This document shows positions 27,249-38,200 of a stretch of DNA of 64,000 nucleotides, one piece after another. The notes below the pieces were generated by a model, which searched no databases, was not told where the DNA came from, and was given only the letters and a program-made list of their open reading frames with translations. Within the stretch, counting starts at the first letter, position 1; the number at the start of each line of letters is the position of its first letter. The position numbers and the translations under genes are program-made. The DNA comes from Terriglobia bacterium. Its GTDB lineage: Bacteria > Acidobacteriota > Terriglobia > Bryobacterales > Bryobacteraceae. The stretch covers positions 124,001 to 188,000 of the forward strand of contig JAJPHN010000051.1 in the NCBI GenBank assembly GCA_021325235.1, in the 5' to 3' direction.

Positions 27249-27935
27249 ATGCGCAGATTTTCTCTGATAATGGGTGTTCTGATTTCAGCCGTGTGCCAAC
27301 TATCGGCTTCCAGCATCACGACGTTGACATTTGAGGGCATGCAGGACCAGGAACAGATTCTGGACTATTACGACGGCGGCCTCGGCGGAGATAACAGCGG
27401 CCCCGGACCAAGCTACGGAATCACGTTCGGTCCGTATGCGTTGGCGCTTATCAGCGACGCCCAGGGTGGAAGTGGCAATTTTTCCGGTCAGCCATCCGGC
27501 AAGACCGCTCTGTTCTTTCAAAATCAGCCGAGTGTCGCAAACGATGTGATGAACGTGGCCGGGGGATTTAGCACCGGGCTGTCGTTCTATTACACAGCTA
27601 TTTACGCGGGCGGTACCGTGCAGGTCTATAGCGGCGCGAACGGAACCGGCAGCCTGCTCGCGACCCTGGTTCTACCGCAGACGCCAAGTACTCCGGGAAC
27701 ACCGCCCTGCAATAGCACTGATGCTTTTTGCCCATGGGAACCATTTGGCGCAAGTTTCAGCGGGACGGCGCACTCAGTTGTCTTCGCGGGAGCAGCGAAT
27801 CAGGTCGGATTTGACAACCTTACGCTTGGTTCCGTGAGCCCGGTGTCCACTCCTGAGCCAGAATCGGCGTGGCTTCTGGTGATCGGCGGCGCGCTGCTGT
27901 TTCAGTACGCCAGCTGTAAGCGCAAAGCTCCGTGA
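27249..27935 (+). CDS. PEP-CTERM exported protein, unknown function
   Basis: 228 aa. A signal peptide (LIMGVLISAVCQLSAS) is followed by a beta-rich region beginning LTFEGMQDQEQILDYYDGG. This resembles exported NPCBM/jelly-roll PEP-CTERM proteins in which the FEG motif opens the fold. The C terminus is a sorting signal: TPEPES, a hydrophobic helix and CKRKAP. GGAG precedes the ATG. The next gene overlaps its stop. Confidence 0.82.
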   Translation: MRRFSLIMGVLISAVCQLSASSITTLTFEGMQDQEQILDYYDGGLGGDNSGPGPSYGITFGPYALALISDAQGGSGNFSGQPSGKTALFFQNQPSVANDVMNVAGGFSTGLSFYYTAIYAGGTVQVYSGANGTGSLLATLVLPQTPSTPGTPPCNSTDAFCPWEPFGASFSGTAHSVVFAGAANQVGFDNLTLGSVSPVSTPEPESAWLLVIGGALLFQYASCKRKAP

Positions 27936-29365
27936 AGTGTGTTGTTTTGCTGCTGCTCTCGGCCGTTGCTTATGGCCAGAGTGCGGCGGGACTGCCGGCA
28001 CAGCTTCAACAGGTGCTGGTGTATCGAGAAGCGTATCCACTGGCGCTCGATGGTGCATGGAAGGAAGCCAGGCTGCTGCTCGAAATGCAGCGGCCTTTGC
28101 AGGCCAGGCAAGTTCTCGAAGAAGCGTGCAATGCGCATCCAGGTTCGCTCGAATGTCTGGCATTCGAAGCCGAGATCTGTGAAAGGCTGAACCAGATTGA
28201 GGACGCCAAGGAGCTTCTGACACGCTGCACGCGGCTCGCGCCGGATGATCCCCGAGTCTGGAAATGGCTCGGCGATCTTGAGTTGCGGCGCAAGGATCCT
28301 GCCGCTGCCGCCGCGTTTGGCAAAGCGGCCGATTTGCGGCCGAACGACGCACAGGCGTGGGCGGGAATGGCGGCTGCCGAACAGGAAGCCGGGCGGAACG
28401 CGAAAGCCCGATTGCATTTCGAAAAGGCAGCGGCGCTGAATGTGGACTGCAAGCGGCCCAATGCGATGGTCTATCTGCTGTATGGCGATTACTTTCGCGA
28501 GAGCGGAGAATGGCGCCGAGGCATCGACCAATATACAAGCGCGCTGGCCCTCGACCGAAGCCTGGGTGGAGCGTACCTTGGACGCGGGCGTTGCCGAATG
28601 GAACTCGGCGAGTACGAAGCCGCGCGTCAAGACCTTACCCGGTGTGAGCGCGAGCCGGCGCTCCGGCTGGAGGCGATCAATCTGCTCTTCAAGATTTACA
28701 AGGCGGAGAGAAATACGGATCAGGCGCAGCGTTATGCACGCGAGATTCAGAAACTTTCGGACGAAAAAATGAAACGAGACGCCACCGCGAACGAAGTGGC
28801 TTCGGCGCTGGCGCATGGAGCGGAACTACTCGGGCAAGGTCAAATCAACGAGGCGGAGAAAGTTTACGAAGCGCTGGCGCGTGAGCACCCGGAGGCCGCG
28901 ACGGCTTACGAAGGTATCGCGCGCGCCTTTGCCCAAGCGGGACATTACAGTGAGGCGGAGAGGGCCATCCGTACTTATCTCAGTTCGGTTTCCGAGGATG
29001 CGGCCGGGCACGTTCTGCTCGGGAAAATTTTGCTGAACGAACATCGAGCGGCAGAAGCCGAGCCGGAATTTCGATCCGCCGAGCGGCTGGATCCGATGTT
29101 GGTTGAGGCACAGGTCGGCGACGCAGCGTGCCAGATTGTTTCCGGCAAGTACAGCCGAGCGGTTGAGACGCTGCGGAGAGCCGTAAGCCTACCGTCTGCG
29201 AGTGAGTCCTCACGCCTCATGCTGAGCGAAGCGCTATATAAGAGCGGCAAGCCGGATGCAGCGCGGAAGGAGTTGGAACAGGTGCTTCAGTCCGATCCCT
29301 CGAACGGCCGTGCTCTGCAAATGAAGCAGGCAATCGAGCAGGGTGGAGCTTTACCTAAACCCTAA
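27932..29365 (+). CDS. Exported TPR-repeat protein
   Basis: 477 aa from GTG 27932, overlapping the previous stop (GTGA). A short signal peptide (VVLLLLSAVAYGQ) precedes about ten TPR units, for example PNDAQAWAGMAAAEQEAGR, SLGGAYLGRGRCRMELGEY and PEAATAYEGIARAFAQAGH. TPR arrays scaffold protein complexes; here it is likely periplasmic and tied to the surrounding secreted proteins. Confidence 0.85.
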   Translation: MKCVVLLLLSAVAYGQSAAGLPAQLQQVLVYREAYPLALDGAWKEARLLLEMQRPLQARQVLEEACNAHPGSLECLAFEAEICERLNQIEDAKELLTRCTRLAPDDPRVWKWLGDLELRRKDPAAAAAFGKAADLRPNDAQAWAGMAAAEQEAGRNAKARLHFEKAAALNVDCKRPNAMVYLLYGDYFRESGEWRRGIDQYTSALALDRSLGGAYLGRGRCRMELGEYEAARQDLTRCEREPALRLEAINLLFKIYKAERNTDQAQRYAREIQKLSDEKMKRDATANEVASALAHGAELLGQGQINEAEKVYEALAREHPEAATAYEGIARAFAQAGHYSEAERAIRTYLSSVSEDAAGHVLLGKILLNEHRAAEAEPEFRSAERLDPMLVEAQVGDAACQIVSGKYSRAVETLRRAVSLPSASESSRLMLSEALYKSGKPDAARKELEQVLQSDPSNGRALQMKQAIEQGGALPKP

Positions 29366-29459
29366 CTCCGAAAACAAGGCGCAATCGTTATATAGCTACA
29401 CAGCGGAAAAGCGGCAAAATCGCCAACGAGAAATCATTCTCCTCCGAGGAGGCAACTTC

Positions 29460-32339
29460 TTGTTTCCAGCAAATAGATCTTTCCGTACGGCGTGCCCGCT
29501 GCTTCTGCTCGCTGCGCTGCCGGTTTTCGCGCAGAACACGGGCGAAGTGCTCGATTACACGACGAGCTGGGTTGGGAATTCATTCGGCGGCAATAACCCG
29601 ACGCCAAATGCAATCCGCAAGCACGTGCCGCTCGACATTGACGGTATTTATGTGACTCCGGACGGCAAGGTCTACACCAACACGGGCTGGGACGAAGGCG
29701 GCCGGGCGATTACGACCTTTCAAAATGGCGACATTGTCAACTCGCTGAACAATGTAAATCAGAATGATGGCGGCGGCGACAACGGCGGCGGTGCGGCCAT
29801 TGCCGTCGATGACAAATATATTTACGCCGGCGAAGGATTGCCGGGTCAAGGGACCGGCATCCAGATCAAAAACATCAGCGATCACTCGAACGCCAGCGTG
29901 AGCCTGACCGGCAGCACGACTTTGAACCGGAGTCACGAAGTCTATGGCATCGCGCTTTGGAACAAGAAGCTATATGTGACCGAGGGCGATTTCAACCTGG
30001 TGGATGTATTCGACACGAACACGCTGGCGCTAGTACAGACGTTCAGCGTTCAGAATCCGGCGCGCATCGCGGTCGATAGTACGGGCGGCATCTGGATCAG
30101 TCATCTGGACACCAGCGTGCTTCCGGGACGCAGTCCCTTTGGCCGATTCGGGACGCCGGTAATCGATCACTATGACGCTTTCGGGCGATTGATCTCGTCT
30201 CTTCAGGTCGCGGATGAGGCGGATGTCACTGCTATTTGGATCGACAGCACAAACCGGCTGTTTGTAGCCGATAACGGGGCCGATAAGAACATCAAGATCT
30301 ACAAAGACATCCTTACGGATCCCGTACTTTATTCCACCTTCGGGACGAAAGGCGGTGTATACGAGGGGAGCGATCCGGGTGTGCGCGGCCCCCAACGTTT
30401 TCGCGGCATAGTTGGGGTCGGCACGGATCTGCAGGGGAATATCTATGTCGCCCAAAACAGTTTTGGTCCAAACTATCCGGACCGCGGCTCGAGTGGACAA
30501 GGAAATGTGATGGAGGCCTATTCGCCGTCGGGTGTTCGTAGTTGGCAGTTGCAGGGGCTGGAGTTTGTGACGATGGGCGGAGTTGATCCGCAGTCCGACA
30601 CCGACTTCTACGATGGCTACCATCACTTCGCGATGGATTACTCGCAGCCGCCGGGGAAGGAGGCGACGTTTGTTGCGGATACGGTGAATTCGGATCTGTA
30701 TCCGGAAGACATCCGCTTAACGAATACGAACGGCAGCACGGCGCAGGTACAGCGGATTCAGGGGCGAAAATTTTTGTTCGTTTCAGATCAGGCGGGTGGA
30801 TACCTGGCCATTTTTCGTTTCGATCCAGCGCTGGGAGAAACGGCCATTCCATGCGGCGGCATCGATTATGGCGCGTTCCAAAAGTATTACAACGACTGGA
30901 TTGTGCAGCCGATGAACGGCGAATTCATCTGGCGCGATCTGAATGGCGACGGCAAGCCCGAGCTCAACGAATTTCAGCAGCCATTTCTGACGCGGCACGT
31001 CGACGGCCAGGTCTGGTGGCCCGATAGCAACGGTGATATCTGGCAACTGACGTACTATGCCGACAAGGAGCCGCGCGAACTACATTTCCGGAGATACGTT
31101 TTCCAGGGCTTCGACTCATTTGGTGCGCCGAAGTACGATTACGGGCACGTGATGTATTACGACGTGCCCGCTCCGCTGAGCGACGTGGATAAGATTGCGT
31201 TTTTCCCGAACGAAACCGAAGGCGGAACGCTGTTTTTGGGCGGCGACTCCAATGGCACAGGAGCCTACACCAAGATCGCGCGCTACGACCATTGGGATCT
31301 CGGCAATCGCAAAGCTAGCTGGGTAACCTCGCTGCCGTGGGATCCCGATCCGAACAACACCTGGTCGCCGAATTCGTTTGCAGTCGCGGGCGAATTTCTT
31401 TTCCAGGACTTCTGGGTCCCGCACTACATCGAGGTATATAGTGCAAAGACGGGCGCCTATGTAGGACGGATACAGCCTGGTGACAACGTGGGCGGAGTTC
31501 CGAACGTGGGAAACACCGATGTGCCCGAGTCGATTGAAGCACATCAGCGCGCCAACGGCGAATACCTGATTACGCAGGAAGAGGATTATCAGGCGAAGAT
31601 ACTGCTGTACCGCTGGACGCCTCCTGCGACGCTTCCGACTTACACGCCGCCTGCTCCGCCCGCCGGGCTGACAGTTACGTCGGGCGAGCTTACAACGTTG
31701 TCATGGGACGCGGTGCCGAACGCGCTTGTTTACTACCTGTATCGCGCCGAGAAGAAAAGCGGCCCATACAAGGTCGTATGGACCGGGCCGGCGAACACGA
31801 CCAGTCTGCCAACCGATGTGACAGTCGGCAAGACCTATTACTACAAACTGCAGGTACAAACGGAGATCGGCTTCAGCGCGAAGTCCACGGAGATTGCGAT
31901 TCTGGCGACTCCGCAGGCAACCGCGTATCCGGCCGATAAGGCGAACTACACCTCACCTGCCTTTACGGTCGGCTGCTCGCTTTGCTTTGACGGGCAGCGG
32001 CTTGGAGATGTTGCGCAGGGTGTCACGATCACCTTCAGTAATGTGGCTGTGACTAAGGCCGGTACTTATGCGGTTCGCATTTATTATGTGAACGGAAACA
32101 ATCCCTGGAGTACGAACCCACCGATCACGTCACCGACAATCGATTATGCCGTGAATGGGAGCGCGCCTGCAGTTTCGCCCGATCTTGTGTTTACAGGCGA
32201 CTGGAACACGCCGGGCTACGTCACCGTCAATGTTTCTCTAAATGCTGGGACGAACACGTTCGTGCTGAGCGTGCCATCCAATGCGCCCACCGGAACGGCG
32301 GATATCGACGGCATACTGGTGCCTCCCTCGCCTGAGTAG
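29460..32339 (+). CDS. Exported beta-propeller protein with Fn3 and carbohydrate-binding-like C terminus
   Basis: 959 aa from TTG 29460, chosen because GAGGAGG stands seven bases upstream and the product then starts with a clean signal peptide ending PVFAQ. Residues ~30-700 carry NHL/beta-propeller-like repeats (GIYVTPDGKVYTNTGWDEGG, GIWISHLDTS, IWIDSTNRLFVADNGADKN) and a Ca-binding-like DLNGDGKPELNEF. A fibronectin type III domain follows (PPAGLTVTSGELTTLSWDAV). The last ~130 residues look like a CBM6/35-type jelly roll (VRIYYVNGNNPW, ADIDGILV). It may bind or cleave polysaccharide; no catalytic assignment is possible. Confidence 0.75.
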   Translation: MFPANRSFRTACPLLLLAALPVFAQNTGEVLDYTTSWVGNSFGGNNPTPNAIRKHVPLDIDGIYVTPDGKVYTNTGWDEGGRAITTFQNGDIVNSLNNVNQNDGGGDNGGGAAIAVDDKYIYAGEGLPGQGTGIQIKNISDHSNASVSLTGSTTLNRSHEVYGIALWNKKLYVTEGDFNLVDVFDTNTLALVQTFSVQNPARIAVDSTGGIWISHLDTSVLPGRSPFGRFGTPVIDHYDAFGRLISSLQVADEADVTAIWIDSTNRLFVADNGADKNIKIYKDILTDPVLYSTFGTKGGVYEGSDPGVRGPQRFRGIVGVGTDLQGNIYVAQNSFGPNYPDRGSSGQGNVMEAYSPSGVRSWQLQGLEFVTMGGVDPQSDTDFYDGYHHFAMDYSQPPGKEATFVADTVNSDLYPEDIRLTNTNGSTAQVQRIQGRKFLFVSDQAGGYLAIFRFDPALGETAIPCGGIDYGAFQKYYNDWIVQPMNGEFIWRDLNGDGKPELNEFQQPFLTRHVDGQVWWPDSNGDIWQLTYYADKEPRELHFRRYVFQGFDSFGAPKYDYGHVMYYDVPAPLSDVDKIAFFPNETEGGTLFLGGDSNGTGAYTKIARYDHWDLGNRKASWVTSLPWDPDPNNTWSPNSFAVAGEFLFQDFWVPHYIEVYSAKTGAYVGRIQPGDNVGGVPNVGNTDVPESIEAHQRANGEYLITQEEDYQAKILLYRWTPPATLPTYTPPAPPAGLTVTSGELTTLSWDAVPNALVYYLYRAEKKSGPYKVVWTGPANTTSLPTDVTVGKTYYYKLQVQTEIGFSAKSTEIAILATPQATAYPADKANYTSPAFTVGCSLCFDGQRLGDVAQGVTITFSNVAVTKAGTYAVRIYYVNGNNPWSTNPPITSPTIDYAVNGSAPAVSPDLVFTGDWNTPGYVTVNVSLNAGTNTFVLSVPSNAPTGTADIDGILVPPSPE

Positions 32340-32361
32340 ATGAAATGCCTTGAAGGAGGGA

Positions 32362-35088
32362 ATGCGAGACTCGGAGCCCGGACCGCCGCAGCGTCTATCG
32401 CGGCGTGCAGTCTGCAAGCTGTTTGGGACAGCATCGTTAGCCGCTCCCTTCAAGGGTGCAACGGCGAGGCGTTATCGATCGCGCCTGATAGCGGGCGCCT
32501 ACACGGTCCGCCTGGAGTTCGGCGAGACCAGCTACCGCTTCGTGGAGCGCCAAGGATGGCGTTTCGAATCGGTCCGGGTGCGCGGGCGGGTAGTGGCTCT
32601 GCCGCTCGATCCGGCGAACAGCTTTTACCAGCAAAGCGGGTCCGCGCACTCCTTTCAACAGATCAGCGAGCCTGGTGAGCCGGTGCGAGTGCGGTTTCTG
32701 TTTGCATCGGGCGCAGCCGTGACGTTCGCGGCGGAGGAAGCAACGCCGCTACCGTTTGTCCGGCAGAGCTTCGAGGGGGTGCCTGAACCCATGTGCGCGT
32801 GGCGCACGCCGGGTGAGGATCCCAATCAGCACGGAGCCTGGGTGACGCGCGGCGAAACTGCTACGGATGCCGAGCAGCGAGACGTTTTTATCGACGCCAG
32901 TGGAGGGCTGCTTTTTAGACACAGCCTGGCCGGAGACCTGGATACGGCGTATGTCTTTCGATTCAAACTGAAGCGGAATATCGATCCGCAGGGCCGCACC
33001 GAGCAGCGCACCGGAACCTTCTTTGGGAGCCGGCGCGTACGCGGCAACACGGGATTTGCCGGGTGCTGGCAGGTGCGGCTCGGAGCGGATCAGCCGAAAG
33101 AGTTTTCGATACTCTTCGATCGCGATCTCGGCGGGCGTTTGCATCATGTGTGCGACCGCTACTATGCGGCGGCCGTAGATGCCCAACTCGATTTGGGTGC
33201 GGTACGAAGCGATTACGATCCGTACCGCGCGCTCGAGTGGATGCCGGTTCGTCTTTCGTGCCCGGAATCACTGATCCCGCAGTGTGGCTGGCACATGGAA
33301 GAGTACCCGCGAGCAGCTTATCCGTACGGGCACGATTGCGGCATCCAGACTGCCGCTCTACTCGCTTTTGAGGGCCACGCCACCGGACGCGACTGGGAAA
33401 AGTACTTCGGCCAGTGGGCGATGGAACAGATGCCACTCTGGGGCTCACGTGACGGCGCGGGGTTTTTCACCGAACGGCCGGGGGGCTGGACACGCTGGGC
33501 CGGGAACAGCGATTACACGAATTGCTTTCCGCTACTCGAAGGCGGCAACTGGACCGACTCCGAACATCTGTATCACACGGCCGTACTGTTTGGCGATGCG
33601 GACCTCAAGGCGAAAGCGCTCGGGCTGATGAAGCACGATGTTCACGTCAAGCTTGATCTGGAGCGAATGTATTTCCCTCCCTGCTGGAATCCACTGAGCG
33701 GAAAATTGGAAGATCATCGGGACGACTGGGAAACGACCGCCGGCGTCGCCTATTGCGCGGAGGTTTGCTCGGAAATCCTGTTCCGGGAAACACGAGATCC
33801 GCAATACCTCGCGATCGCAGACCGCATCACAGACTGGTTCTTGCGCCAGCTCTGGCCCGAGCAGCGGATGAATTACCTGCATCCGAGTGTCAATACGTAT
33901 CACTGCTTCATGGGTCCTATCGTACGCGCGCTCGTACATCGCTACGAACGGCAGCACGACACCCGTTTTCTCGAAATCGCGCAGGATATGGCGTGGGTGA
34001 TGATTCTTACGCTGGCCACCACGGTGGACCAAGATCCGGCGGGTCGCTCGCTGACGGGCGTAACCTGCGTCGGGGTGCGCGGGTGCGTTGATTACGACTG
34101 CGCGCCAAATCTGTGCCACGAGAAAGATCAGGCGTTTCTCGATATCGCGGGCGCGCTGCTGCCCTACGTAAGCACCGCCGGCTACGCCAAACTTCTCGCG
34201 ATGCAGCACCTGGTACTGCCGCGGGACTCCTGGGAGCAGGCATTCGGCATTCAGGAGCAGCGTGATTTGAATCTGCGGACCAACTACGACAACTATGCCC
34301 GTGCAATGGCCAACCTGGCGTTTGCATTGAATCGATCAAGCGAGCCGAGCATTCCCGCATACGAGTTGCTCGTTCCGCGGCGCGACCGAGCGATACGCAC
34401 GCGGCGCGAAGTTTATCTGGTCAACGGGACTGAGCGCGATCGTGAAACCACACTCCAGGTACGTTTTCTGCATCCGGGACTCTACCGCGTACGAGTGGAA
34501 GGCGCGCCTCCGGCGAGCTACCATTCCGGGGAGCTGGAACGACGCGGCCTACGCGTGCTTGTCAGCGCGAATTCGCTGCGGCGGGTGTCTGTGGCGGCAG
34601 AACGGCTCGAAAAAACATCGCGTGCGTCGGCAACCGACGGCCGGCAGACCTGGCTGAGCGATCTTGAGCCGTATGCGGCCCAGCGCGGGACTGGTCTGCC
34701 ACAGAGGGTTTATGGCCGCGATCGCAGCTTCAATGGAAACCCGCTGCGTTTGAAAGATCAGATCTACGGCAAAGGGCTGGGTCTCGCTGCCAATACGGTC
34801 CTGCTCTATGCAGTCGAACGGAGATACCGGCAATTCACGGCGCATTTCGGAATTGACCCGGACACTTCGGGCCGCCGCCCCGAGCCATCTGTCAACCTGA
34901 CAATCTTCGTGGATGGCCGTTGTCACTTCGCGAGCGGGCCAACGTCGGCCCAAACGCCAGTCCAGGCAATTGAAATCAGCCTCGCGGGGGTCAGCATGCT
35001 TACGCTGCGCCTTGCGGGAAATTGGGACAACGATGGCGATCTCAGCAACGATCTTGCCAATCTGGTCGACGCGCAACTGGTGTCCTGA
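32362..35088 (+). CDS. Glycosidase-like protein with C-terminal NPCBM module
   Basis: 908 aa from ATG 32362. SRRAVCKLFGTAS near the N terminus resembles a twin-arginine signal. A beta-sandwich comes first. Residues ~290-680 read like an (alpha/alpha)6 barrel (GYGHDCGIQTAALLAFEGHA-like, DYTNCFPLLEGGNWTDSEHL, FPPCWNPLSGKLEDHRDDWE). The C terminus is an NPCBM carbohydrate-binding module (TWLSDLEPYAAQRG, KDQIYGKGLGLAANT, LRLAGNWDNDGDLSNDLANL). It is probably an exported glycan-active enzyme; I cannot place it in a GH family. AAGGAGGG is only two bases from the ATG. Confidence 0.7.
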   Translation: MRDSEPGPPQRLSRRAVCKLFGTASLAAPFKGATARRYRSRLIAGAYTVRLEFGETSYRFVERQGWRFESVRVRGRVVALPLDPANSFYQQSGSAHSFQQISEPGEPVRVRFLFASGAAVTFAAEEATPLPFVRQSFEGVPEPMCAWRTPGEDPNQHGAWVTRGETATDAEQRDVFIDASGGLLFRHSLAGDLDTAYVFRFKLKRNIDPQGRTEQRTGTFFGSRRVRGNTGFAGCWQVRLGADQPKEFSILFDRDLGGRLHHVCDRYYAAAVDAQLDLGAVRSDYDPYRALEWMPVRLSCPESLIPQCGWHMEEYPRAAYPYGHDCGIQTAALLAFEGHATGRDWEKYFGQWAMEQMPLWGSRDGAGFFTERPGGWTRWAGNSDYTNCFPLLEGGNWTDSEHLYHTAVLFGDADLKAKALGLMKHDVHVKLDLERMYFPPCWNPLSGKLEDHRDDWETTAGVAYCAEVCSEILFRETRDPQYLAIADRITDWFLRQLWPEQRMNYLHPSVNTYHCFMGPIVRALVHRYERQHDTRFLEIAQDMAWVMILTLATTVDQDPAGRSLTGVTCVGVRGCVDYDCAPNLCHEKDQAFLDIAGALLPYVSTAGYAKLLAMQHLVLPRDSWEQAFGIQEQRDLNLRTNYDNYARAMANLAFALNRSSEPSIPAYELLVPRRDRAIRTRREVYLVNGTERDRETTLQVRFLHPGLYRVRVEGAPPASYHSGELERRGLRVLVSANSLRRVSVAAERLEKTSRASATDGRQTWLSDLEPYAAQRGTGLPQRVYGRDRSFNGNPLRLKDQIYGKGLGLAANTVLLYAVERRYRQFTAHFGIDPDTSGRRPEPSVNLTIFVDGRCHFASGPTSAQTPVQAIEISLAGVSMLTLRLAGNWDNDGDLSNDLANLVDAQLVS

Positions 35089-35233
35089 GCGCGCACCCAA
35101 CTGCCTTTCCTCATAATCGCTAACACGATATTTATAGATGTTCTTGCCGAAAGCGCTGTACTTTCATTACACGCGAAATCTCATTCAAGAGATCGAGCAA
35201 TCTCCCGGTCTCCGGGTGGGAGGAAAACTTTCC

Positions 35234-38200
35234 ATGAAGCTGTCTGGTGCAGTCTGTGCGGCGCTTCTGCTGCTCCCGTTACTCTCAATGGCGCAGGCTG
35301 GTTCCGGCTCCATCGGGGGGCTGGTGACCGACCCGAGCGGCGCCGCGGTACCCAATGCCACCGTCGATGTGATCAACACCGCAACCGCTGAGAAGCATGA
35401 GTTCAAAACGCTGAACGACGGCCGGTATCTGGTCCCGCAATTACTGCCGGGCACCTATGAAGTGACGGTAAATGCGCAGGGATTTAAGCGGTACGATCGC
35501 ACGGGAATCGTCCTGCAGGTCGGGGACGCGCTGAACGTGCCGGTGGCGCTCGAAGTCGGCTCGACTACCGAGACGATTAACGTCAGCGGTCAGACGCCGC
35601 TTCTTAATACGGAGAACGCTGAGACGGGCGCGGTGATCGATAACGTGAATATCATGAATCAGCCCCAGCTCGACCGCGATCCGTTCGGGCTGGTGAGACT
35701 TTCGGGTAATGTTCTGGGCGGCGTGAATCCCAACAATCAGCAGGACCTGAGAATCAACGGCGGACGCACGAGCAGCGTTGAATTTTACGTGGACGGGAAC
35801 GTCGTCACAACCGGGCGGGCCCACAACCTGACCACACAGACACCCTCAATGGACGCTGTGGATCAGTTCAAGGTTGTAACCAACGGCGTTTCAGCGGAGT
35901 TTGGACGCGTCTCGGGCGGCTATGTCGAGTTGATCTCAAAATCCGGAAGCAATCAATACCACGGCGATCTTTACGAGTACTTTCAGAATGACCTTTTTAA
36001 CGCCAGCTCGTGGTACAACAACGCCACCGGAACACCCAAAGCGAAGTTCCATCAGAACGACTACGGCTTTACGCTGGGCGGTCCGGTTCGGATTCCCAAG
36101 CTCTACAACGGCAGAGACAAAACATTTTTCTTTGTCGATAACGAATACTTCGTTAGCCGGTCAGCGGGTAACGCAGTGGTCGGCTCCATGCCCACGGCTG
36201 CAGAGCGTAGCGGTGATTTCACGAATACTTACACGATCGGCCAGATTACCGATCCGAACAATCCCAACGCTACGATCACCGCAAAGATACCGACGCTGAT
36301 GTACGATCCAAACGGCCGTTACGGTACAACGCAGGTGCCGAATCCATTCGATGGGAATCTTGGGTATCCGCGGCTTGATCTTCTCGGGGGCGACGGAAAG
36401 CATGTACCGGCCCACCTCATTTCCCCGACATCGGCAGCAATCCTGAGCCTGCTCCCGATGCCCAATCAGGCGCCAAACCTCGGGCTCGGAAGCGATGCAA
36501 ACAACTACATCACGACTCAGAACGGAACCGGGGATAATTTCCGCATCGGCGTACGGCTCGATCAGGTGATTTCAGACAAGCAGCGGCTTTCCATTCAGTT
36601 TCGCCGGTACGACACGAACGGCGGTACAACCCGCGTCGGCGGCCCGCTCTTCACCGCGAACCAGACTAACTCCAACGGCGGCGATAACGGCAGCGTGAAT
36701 TACGACTACGCTTACACGCCGACGTTCCTGATCAACGCGCGCGCTTCCGTCTTATTCAATCCTTATGTGAATGGAGCTCTTTTGCCCGTCAGCACCACTG
36801 CTGCCGCGCTGAAAATTCCCTCGGTCTATGAAGGAATCATCGGTCCGAACAACATTCCGCAGGTACAGATCGATTTTATGGGCGTAGGTTCTGCTGCGGC
36901 CGGAATCGGCGGCTACTACTCCGGAACGAATCAGGCCAACCAGATGAATTCCACCACCTACGACTTCAATCTGGCAGCTACTAAGATCCTGAGCCATCAC
37001 ACCATCAAGTTCGGCTTTGAAACGCGCCGCTATTACGATAATTTCCTGCAGTTCGGGTATGGCGGCATTCCCAATCTGATTACCTTCGACGCTAACCCGG
37101 TAGCGTTCAACTCCGGCGACCATGGTTTCGAGAGTGTTGGCAGCGTAGGGAACTCCCTTGGTGCATTTGAATTGGGAATCGCGGACTGGAATAACGCCTC
37201 GGGCACCGCTACGCGCGCCATGAACGTCAACTACAACGCGCTGTTCGTACAGGACGATTTCAAGGTTACTCCGAAACTGACCGTCAATATGGGGTTGCGC
37301 TGGGACGCGGAAGGCCCGACTACCGAACGCCACGACAAGATTTACTTCTGGGATCAGAACGCGCCGTCGCCATTCACAATCGATCCTAAGTTCAACTGGC
37401 AAAGCGCGCTCTCGGCTGCCGGTCTTCCAACAAGCATCCCTGCGCCTGCCTGGGTAACGCAGGGGCTTCCGAGCGGTGCCGTGATGATTGCCGGCACCAA
37501 CTGGTTTCCGTCTCGCACGCCGCAAGCGCTCGATCTACACCAGTTTGCCCCGCGTTTAGGTATCGCCTATCAGCTCAACTCGAAAACTGTCGTGCGCGCA
37601 TTTGGGGGCGTGATGTACCTGCCGACGACGGGCGATGCCGGCAGTTACTCGACCGCAAGCTCCAACATCCCGCTCGCCAACGCGGCGCAATCCGCATGGC
37701 ATGCCTCAAACGATAATATGCGCCACTACATCTCGACGTGGAACAATCCGTTCCCGCTGCCTGGCGATATCACCTACTATACGAGGGATCCCGTGGTAGC
37801 GAACGTGCAGGCCTCGATCAATCCCGGTCCAAGCCCGTTCAGCCGTTACATGCACATGCCGCATGAATTTGACTGGGGCTTCAATATCCAGCGGCAGCTA
37901 CCGTGGCAGTTTGTAGCTGAAGCAGCATATACGGCAAATCGAGGCGTGGGTTTGCTTGCGCCCGACCTGATCAGTACCTACCCGCGGAATCTGTTCACTC
38001 CGGCGTATTCAAGCGTCATGACGACTCCTTTGCAGTCTCCCATTCTGCTGAACGGGCAATACGTGCCACAAAACGGCACGCTTGGGCCGACTCAACAGCT
38101 CGGTATTCTCGAATATCCGTATCCGCAATATGCCACAGTGAATGTGCTCGGAACCAATATGGGCAGTTCCATGTACAACGCCTTTAATCTACGCATTGAG

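Noticed and set aside
35150-35165. Possible second LacI-type core (AAGCGCT) before the second TonB receptor
   Set aside because: Only half of the palindrome is present, and the distance to the start is long.
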